A DNA stretch of 11,730 nucleotides from positions 1-11,730 of the forward strand of contig WAPH01000035.1 in NCBI GenBank assembly GCA_015520895.1, read 5' to 3'. The notes beneath the pieces are model-generated. The model was not told the DNA's origin, did not search any database, and was given only the letters and a program-made list of their open reading frames with translations. The translations under genes were made by a program, and so were the position numbers. How positions within the stretch are numbered: position 1 is the stretch's first letter; each line of letters starts with the position of its first letter. Source of the stretch: Nanobdellati archaeon (GTDB lineage: Archaea > EX4484-52 > JAADEF01). Shown piece by piece: positions 7,801-11,730 of this stretch.

Positions 7801-9887
7801 AAGTAGACGGTTTTATGTTGAACATTACAGGTAATTACTCTATAAGAGTTTATGCTTTAGATTATGTGGGCCTTAATTCAACAAATAACCAAACACCTCA
7901 AAATTTGAGTGTAGGTAGTGAATTAAAAGTAGTTATAGAACCTTTAGCTTCCATTTATAATCGAGGGCAACAATATACTATAAGAGCAAAACTTTTAAAT
8001 GGAAAGTATTTAGGCAATTCTATGAATATTTCTATGAATTTAACTCGTAATTATAATATTACAGAGCAAATTATTTGTCAAGAAGCCAATTTCCTTAATA
8101 CTTCAAAATATTTAGATATAAATTGTTATGGAAACTCTTTAGTTTCATATATAAAACTGAATGATACACCGTCTCATTATGACGCATCTATTTTTTTACA
8201 ATACTTTATAAACAACGGAAGCTCAACATTGAGTTTTGATACTTCCAATACTTTAAAGATTTCAGCTTATTCTTTAACAACAAATAAAGATGGCATGACA
8301 TATGTTAAATTCATTAGGGCAAAAATAACTCACCAAAACAATTATGATAAGATTACAGATCCTTCTTTGTTTGAAGTTAACTTAGTGAAGTGCAATGATG
8401 AAACCACTTACTTTTCAGATTATGATTATGATGCGGACGAGTTTTACACTCCTGTTTTAATGTCCTGTACTTTGCCAGCAACTATAAGTATTTATGTTGT
8501 TTACTATAATAATACAGCAACTCTTTCTTATATAGAATCCTCTTCATCCTCTTCATCCTCTTCTGGAGGGGGTGGAGGAGGAGGCGGAGGAGGTTCATCA
8601 GGAGGAGGTTACGGATTTATAGCACCTTCTTATAATTATACACCTCCTATCATAAACCTCACTTTTATGGATGTTAATGTCATAGCTAAAAATATGGACG
8701 AAATTACTCAATCATCTACTCGTTTCTTTTACATAGAGTATAGTAATAGAAGAGATGAGAAATTAGAAGTTCATACTCGTATTTTTACTAATTGCGATAA
8801 TTGCAATATTACACCTCAGGAGGAATACTTCTTGTTGATGCCACTGCAAACTATTACAAAAGAATACAAATTATATGTTCCGTTATATCAACAGCCTGCT
8901 GATTATAATATTTCGATATATATAAGTAATAACAAAAAAGAGGAGTTTTACAAAGTAGTGCCTTTTAGTGTAAGGAAAAACCCTAAGATAGTAATTTTAG
9001 AAAAAGCTGAAGAAACATTCAAAACTTTGAAACGAGAAGTGAGATACTATGCTTCTTTAGGAATAGACATGGGTGGTGAGGAGAAAAAACTTAATGATGT
9101 GGAGAATTTATTTGTATTGGCAAGGCAGAGCATTGCTCAAGATAATTTAACTGCTCTTATTCTTTATTTAGAACAATCTCAGAACCTTATGAAGGACATT
9201 ATTAAAAGTTTGGCAAGCAAGAAATGGCTTAAATTATATTATTTGCATAAAGAAGAAATTTGGGCATACGGGGGTTATGCTCTATTTGCTTTAATGATGA
9301 TTCTCTTTTATATCTTACCATTATTAAGTATGATTACAAGGTTAAAATACCTTAGACGTAAAGAAAAGATTATTATTGAGACAAGAAAAGAAACTGAGAG
9401 AGAATATTTCGTTAGAAAAATTGATGAGATAACTTTTAGAAGGATAATGGAGCAAGAGCAGGACAAACTTATAAAAGTTAGAAAAGAGATCGAGAAATTA
9501 GAGAAAGAGATAGAGCTTATGGCTTCTTTTCGATTTATAGAGTTATGGAGATTTAGGAAAGAATTAGAGGAAAGAAAGAAAAAAATGGATAAAATAAAAA
9601 GACTTGGAGAAAAAAATAAAAAGAGTTTGAAAGATTGGCTATCGTCCTTAAAATCTAAAAAGAAACCTAAATTGAAGAGTGTGGAAAGGGATGAAATTAA
9701 ATACGAAGTTATTAAACCGAAAGTTATACCTGTAAATATTACAAGTAGTAAAACTAGTAAATCCGTAGAACCTAATAAGTCTTTAGAAAAGACATCTACT
9801 TTTCAAGAAGATAAAAAAGAGGATTTAGAAGACGTAATAAATAAAATAAAGAAACTTATAGATGAAGAGGAAGTGGATAGAACATGA
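4821..9887 (+). CDS. Giant single-pass surface glycoprotein-like protein with Ser/Gly hinge and cytoplasmic coiled coil
   Basis: No family covers this 1688-residue protein as a whole. It opens with a Sec signal peptide (charged start, hydrophobic 6-17, likely cleavage after YSYA at 22). Residues 23-1239 form a Tyr- and Asn-rich ectodomain with dozens of N-x-S/T sequons. Ig-like beta-sandwich segments are suggested near 308-423, 425-530 and 914-1027; the last begins DTEPP and ends in a typical YSIRVYALDYVG strand. Residues 617-733 look like an F5/8 C (discoidin) domain. A Ser9-Gly10 linker (1240-1263) leads to another beta domain (about 1268-1392), a helical stalk (about 1395-1475), one membrane helix (about 1482-1504) and a basic coiled-coil tail of about 180 residues. 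This predicts a large external adhesin or scaffold anchored from inside. ATG has no SD site and sits about 27 bases after a TATA core, so it is probably leaderless. Its stop overlaps the next gene's start (ATGA). Confidence 0.88.
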   Translation: MDKFKAILLALSMLILLKYSYAYEAYVISEEYISGSVNATQELEFDYRQEWYGDECIDDDFVIELHFPFDIELYTNTSIVSIVNFLLMGYDEDGNYAGSCSPYNVLWLNSTDVIIYYINCYVFPEKYVHSAVFYANASAPSQNKSLYWKWKEIKHYSSGTWKDCNFFNPLDNTTYVLAPKLQMLANVSYDSYRYRAWEWYLGLRTPPFVYVGDDIALGEVIQNIDDEEHGASAYFLTYEIEALGNVLLNETYYWDERDELLTAHEWYPYPTHTFKAVNTGVQLMNASVYAEGGYYAEDVYRFYILKPNITVDSPGFVDYNEEITIKFNVSNNATTVKDIYAVFTFYNVSNNSIAQENITMSQYPDHFNLTYYKEVITNDYAYTLNEYDLFYLPKYSGNYSLQIKVLFDNTSLAVSNTTSFEVKEGRLILNSSYPTYRILANQSGNITICFKVVDGDLYNLTLLFNTTSNALLIYEPYHYLGVNLSNGSRICENWFVDVSPQPSIIYANVSYKAYNLSWVSAGDKYFELIYPKIDFSKDPLSLGDVDEFYTEVKVVGNLSPLSSLAIISYNQTLFGYEKEAKIDVFTTSIENKCYAQEQQEGNELSSNSTVISVLNVDFANYSLDQDYNTYATFREYAEGYANLVIQLPNTYLLYKVAIYGRATSSSERLHIYYYDSSSDSYVETDETFSNTIYLPTSMDFTNLTFINAFKTDKLKIEIEGTDISYISEIKIYVARIDSHDPCYIFNFTGLNLNTSGRVDVIANVSTETNNVFSQSSFNILFGTPKIFFCNDYDSQTGNLYLSSTTKFLKYVHVYPEGGDIYNITLNLTILNTTYINFAEGESSFKKISYISYLNYTSLPSSTVCKTAGFLIPYNLTSFAILNPANTSINVSVYDSSFVLKTYNDTGIIDLQPEDTEPPILYWYYIGYLNENDTLTNYSVTNAFTTLDLYFKARDNLRVTSAIVEITYPDDNKTNYTSSLMLYNGSWSKGIFLAQVDGFMLNITGNYSIRVYALDYVGLNSTNNQTPQNLSVGSELKVVIEPLASIYNRGQQYTIRAKLLNGKYLGNSMNISMNLTRNYNITEQIICQEANFLNTSKYLDINCYGNSLVSYIKLNDTPSHYDASIFLQYFINNGSSTLSFDTSNTLKISAYSLTTNKDGMTYVKFIRAKITHQNNYDKITDPSLFEVNLVKCNDETTYFSDYDYDADEFYTPVLMSCTLPATISIYVVYYNNTATLSYIESSSSSSSSSGGGGGGGGGGSSGGGYGFIAPSYNYTPPIINLTFMDVNVIAKNMDEITQSSTRFFYIEYSNRRDEKLEVHTRIFTNCDNCNITPQEEYFLLMPLQTITKEYKLYVPLYQQPADYNISIYISNNKKEEFYKVVPFSVRKNPKIVILEKAEETFKTLKREVRYYASLGIDMGGEEKKLNDVENLFVLARQSIAQDNLTALILYLEQSQNLMKDIIKSLASKKWLKLYYLHKEEIWAYGGYALFALMMILFYILPLLSMITRLKYLRRKEKIIIETRKETEREYFVRKIDEITFRRIMEQEQDKLIKVRKEIEKLEKEIELMASFRFIELWRFRKELEERKKKMDKIKRLGEKNKKSLKDWLSSLKSKKKPKLKSVERDEIKYEVIKPKVIPVNITSSKTSKSVEPNKSLEKTSTFQEDKKEDLEDVINKIKKLIDEEEVDRT
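8538..8609 (+). repeat. Ser/Gly codon tract: TCCTCTTCA repeats, then GGA-rich run
   Basis: Within the surface-protein gene, nine Ser codons written as three near-identical 9-base units (TCCTCTTCA, TCCTCTTCA, TCCTCTTCT) are followed at once by ten Gly codons, mostly GGA, then Ser2-Gly3. It encodes residues 1240-1263, a flexible hinge. The pyrimidine-rich half is largely complementary to the purine-rich half, and the block is far more GC-rich than its surroundings. Confidence 0.92.
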
Positions 9888-10711
9888 AGGGCACAACGGC
9901 TATTGAATGGGTTATTGCAGGCATAATATTTTTTAGCGGATTGTTTGTTTCTTATTATTTAATAACTCATACTCCTTTAGAGGTAAGGTCTTCTTATAAA
10001 TTAACTCGTTACAATATCTCTTGGGATTACGTATCTTTTGGTTGCTATGAGTGGGGGTTGGCTAGAGTTGATGGATGTTATAATTCTTCCGGTTGTATTA
10101 AAATCAGTAAATGGCTTTTGGTTAAAGCAAATATTACATGTAAACTTTGTCCTTATGTTTATATTTTAAATCCTTCAGATATCGTTTATGATGTTAGTTC
10201 TGTTAATAACACTAACATAAGCATATCTTATAATTCTTATGCCTTTGAATTCTCTTATAATCAAAAAAGTTACTTAGAAAATAAAACTTATGTAGGTAAT
10301 TTGACAGAAAGTAAGTTGTTACAAAATGAGAGTTTTTTAATTAACTATACTAATGGTCTTATTATCTTACCTTCTTATGCTTCTACAATTCTTATAATTT
10401 TTTATAAGCCTGCAGATTTGATATTTAATCTAACTAACGATTATACCTCGTGGCAATCAGAAAAGAATTCAGGAGATTTTTCTAATGGAGGTGAAGTTTT
10501 AAATGAAAATGCAACATATCTTTGCATAAATTCTTCAATTAAAACTTTGTGCTTTTCTTCCTATGGTTCTTATATTCTTTATAATGAAAGTAACGACCTT
10601 TATTTGAATGTTAAGCCTCTTACAGATAAACTTTATATTACTTTTAAAATACCTTCCTGTTTAAAAGATATTGCTCTAAGATATGGAGTGATTAAAGAGG
10701 AGATATTATGA
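9884..10711 (+). CDS. Type IV prepilin-like secreted protein, 275 aa, eight Cys
   Basis: The N-terminus MKGTTAIEWV is followed by a hydrophobic helix (about 9-27). With cleavage after Gly3, Glu8 falls at +5, the hallmark of archaeal class III (prepilin peptidase) signal peptides. The mature part is Tyr-, Asn- and Ser-rich with many N-x-S/T sequons and eight cysteines (54, 65, 71, 86, 89, 214, 223, 259). The even number fits disulfides in an external domain. The hydrophobic stretch near 158-174 (GLIILPSYASTILIIFY) is more likely a buried strand pair than a second membrane helix. The start overlaps the surface-protein stop as ATGA, implying translational coupling. I infer a minor pilin or pilin-like tip or adaptor subunit. 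No sequence family is recognised beyond the N-terminal class, and a plain type II membrane anchor is the alternative. Confidence 0.82.
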   Translation: MKGTTAIEWVIAGIIFFSGLFVSYYLITHTPLEVRSSYKLTRYNISWDYVSFGCYEWGLARVDGCYNSSGCIKISKWLLVKANITCKLCPYVYILNPSDIVYDVSSVNNTNISISYNSYAFEFSYNQKSYLENKTYVGNLTESKLLQNESFLINYTNGLIILPSYASTILIIFYKPADLIFNLTNDYTSWQSEKNSGDFSNGGEVLNENATYLCINSSIKTLCFSSYGSYILYNESNDLYLNVKPLTDKLYITFKIPSCLKDIALRYGVIKEEIL

Positions 10712-11154
10712 AGAAGGGTGCTTTACATATGATAGAGGCTATACTTTCCGCTATCATACTTTTATCTATTGCTATTTATATTTCTACGTATTCTTCTGTT
10801 TTTACGTCTTATGCTCCTAAAAATATATGCTTAAATAGCCAGGGTAACATTTTTATAGAAAGGTATGAACTTAAAAATACAGGTTGGATAAATAAAACGT
10901 TAGATTATGTGAAAGAATGCTGGATGTTGTATGATGGTAAGGCTATTAGAATTTATAACTCAACCTCCTTTTCTCAGGATTTTATCCTAACCTCTTTAAA
11001 TGCAACAGTGATTTCATTTACAAACAACTTTAGTTTATATTATAATTGTTTAGGCACATGTATTGTTTTTTTAGAATGTTATCGTATTCAAGAAGGAGAA
11101 GGATCATTGAATTTTATTAATCAGAGTTTTGGGGTGAGTAGTTATGAAAATTAA
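10708..11154 (+). CDS. Type IV prepilin-like protein, 148 aa
   Basis: MKKGALHMIEAILSAIILLS gives a basic leader, then Glu10 and a hydrophobic helix to about residue 27. Cleavage after Ala5 would put Glu10 at +5, as prepilin peptidases prefer; cleavage after Gly4 would put it at +6. The body (about 30-148) is a small external domain with five cysteines (41, 71, 114, 118, 124) and several N-glycosylation sequons. The short length and single N-terminal helix are typical of minor pilins. Translation is coupled to the preceding gene by an ATGA overlap, and GAGGAG at 10697-10702 lies five bases before ATG. An odd cysteine count leaves one unpaired or available for a partner subunit. Function is inferred only from the N-terminus and the operon. 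Confidence 0.8.
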   Translation: MKKGALHMIEAILSAIILLSIAIYISTYSSVFTSYAPKNICLNSQGNIFIERYELKNTGWINKTLDYVKECWMLYDGKAIRIYNSTSFSQDFILTSLNATVISFTNNFSLYYNCLGTCIVFLECYRIQEGEGSLNFINQSFGVSSYEN

Positions 11155-11608
11155 GGGTCAATATATGCTGCTTTTTAGTATGGTGTCTGCCATTCTTATT
11201 CTTGGCTATTTTTCTTACAACTCTTATTTTACTCACATACCAGGTAGAGATTGCATTAATGAAAGTTTGTATGGCTTAGCATCCCATAATGTTTATGCCA
11301 ATTGCTCTACTTTACGATTTTTGTTTGCTAACAAGTTAAATGATTTTGGTTTCATATATTGTGAGAAATATAATTTTACTTATTTATTATGCACTTTTCA
11401 AAATTGCTCTATTCTTTTATATGATGCATCTGTGAATACAATACATCTTTCGGTTTTAACAGATTATAAGCAATATTATGTTCCTTGGAATGAAACTTGT
11501 TCCTTGTCTGTTAATTATTCATCCTTTGCTAAAATCAAAAACTATTCATGTGATGAACCGTTTTTTATTTATTTTTATGAAAAAGAAAAATTAAAATATG
11601 TAAGTTAA
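11144..11608 (+). CDS. Prepilin-like/N-anchored Cys-rich protein, 154 aa
   Basis: The protein starts MKIKGQYMLL with a KG-Q processing site like many archaeal prepilins and a hydrophobic helix (about 7-24). The +5 position is Leu10, not Glu, so it departs from the pilin rule and resembles those minor pilins that lack the +5 acid. The external part has seven cysteines (37, 54, 73, 83, 88, 119, 136) and clustered sequons (NCS, NFT, NET, NYS). It overlaps the previous gene by 11 bases and has GGGGTGA at 11131-11137, six bases before ATG. It closes the four-gene operon. Role unknown; either the last pilin-like subunit of the same assembly or a membrane-anchored accessory protein. Confidence 0.78.
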   Translation: MKIKGQYMLLFSMVSAILILGYFSYNSYFTHIPGRDCINESLYGLASHNVYANCSTLRFLFANKLNDFGFIYCEKYNFTYLLCTFQNCSILLYDASVNTIHLSVLTDYKQYYVPWNETCSLSVNYSSFAKIKNYSCDEPFFIYFYEKEKLKYVS

Positions 11609-11611
11609 ATA

Positions 11612-11618
11612 TATATAA
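11612..11618 (+). promoter_or_regulatory. TATA element of the last, truncated gene
   Basis: TATATAA lies just after the stop codon of the last pilin-like gene and about 33 bases before ATG 11648. The expected transcription start is near 11642, giving a leader of only a few bases. Between element and start lies a perfect tandem repeat of TTTCCTTA. Confidence 0.6.
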
Positions 11619-11622
11619 TTTA

Positions 11623-11638
11623 TTTCCTTATTTCCTTA
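11623..11638 (+). repeat. Tandem 8-bp repeat TTTCCTTA x2 in the promoter spacer
   Basis: TTTCCTTA occurs twice in direct succession (11623-11630 and 11631-11638), between the TATA element and the predicted transcription start. It could be a regulator half-site pair or chance in T-rich DNA. Confidence 0.7.
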
Positions 11639-11647
11639 TAATACATT

Positions 11648-11730
11648 ATGACATCCAAAACCTTAAGATTAAGCATAATAGCAATAACCTTAACACTAAT
11701 AAGCATGGCAATATATGCTTTTGCTTTAAA
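11648..11730 (+). CDS. Secreted or membrane protein, N-terminal fragment
   Basis: ATG 11648 opens a frame that runs off the window end after 27 codons. The visible part has a short polar start with Lys4 and Arg7, a continuous hydrophobic stretch (about 8-22) and AFA near the end, which reads as a Sec signal peptide with possible cleavage after residue 26, or as a first membrane helix. It has its own TATA element (11612-11618) about 33 bases upstream and no SD site, so it starts a new transcription unit after the pilin-like operon. No product can be named. Confidence 0.6.
   Translation, partial: MTSKTLRLSIIAITLTLISMAIYAFAL

Noticed and set aside
10355..10410. Second membrane helix in the 275-aa pilin-like protein
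   Set aside because: The hydrophobic stretch is interrupted by Pro, Ser and Thr and flanked by sequons, which fits buried beta strands outside the cell better.
1..11730. CRISPR arrays, tRNA genes, insertion sequences
   Set aside because: No regularly spaced repeats, cloverleaf-like GC-rich segments, transposase genes or terminal inverted repeats were seen.

Overview
The window is low-GC archaeal DNA (roughly 30% GC by eye) in which almost every base is coding. The archaeal assignment rests on a stand-alone Bud32/PRPK-type kinase, an archaeal Pus10, a thymidylate synthase carrying an MtrA-like domain, TATA-type promoters placed about 27 bp before start codons that lack a Shine-Dalgarno (SD) site, and class III (prepilin-like) N-termini. 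Small tightly packed genes, unfused Bud32 and heavy use of ATA, AGA and TAT codons suit a DPANN-type lineage (Woesearchaeota/Pacearchaeota-like). That placement is inference.

Left part (1-3478, all minus strand). Reading along the minus strand, the order is thymidylate synthase fusion, pus10, bud32, and then the first 37 codons of an unidentified gene that leaves the window at base 1. pus10 and bud32 both act on tRNA (pseudouridines 54/55 and t6A37). The thymidylate synthase has three parts: an MtrA-like domain whose cobamide-binding His position is Phe, a thymidylate synthase core with all main catalytic residues, and a C-terminal DUF4346-like segment. Three start codons are better placed downstream of the longest reading frame, at 721, 1997 and 3478.

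Middle (3478-4821). A 73-bp divergent spacer separates the synthase from an orphan 83-aa acidic protein with the best SD site in the window. That gene ends four bases from the 3' end of a convergent CorA Mg2+ channel gene. corA then diverges from the large surface-protein gene over only 53 bp, where one TATATA core lies about 27 bp from both start codons.

Right part (4821-11608, plus strand). A four-gene translationally coupled operon encodes a 1688-residue secreted, single-pass surface protein (beta-sandwich ectodomains, a Ser9-Gly10 hinge, a membrane-proximal helical stalk, one membrane helix and a basic coiled-coil cytoplasmic tail), followed by three Cys- and Asn-rich proteins with type IV prepilin-like N-termini. 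Overlaps are 4, 4 and 11 bases. This is the best candidate in the window for an undescribed cell-surface machine. After it, a new promoter leads into a secreted or membrane protein cut off by the window end.

No tRNA, rRNA, CRISPR array, insertion sequence or attachment site was seen. No gene-free stretch exceeds 300 bases; the longest is the 73-bp divergent spacer at 3479-3551.
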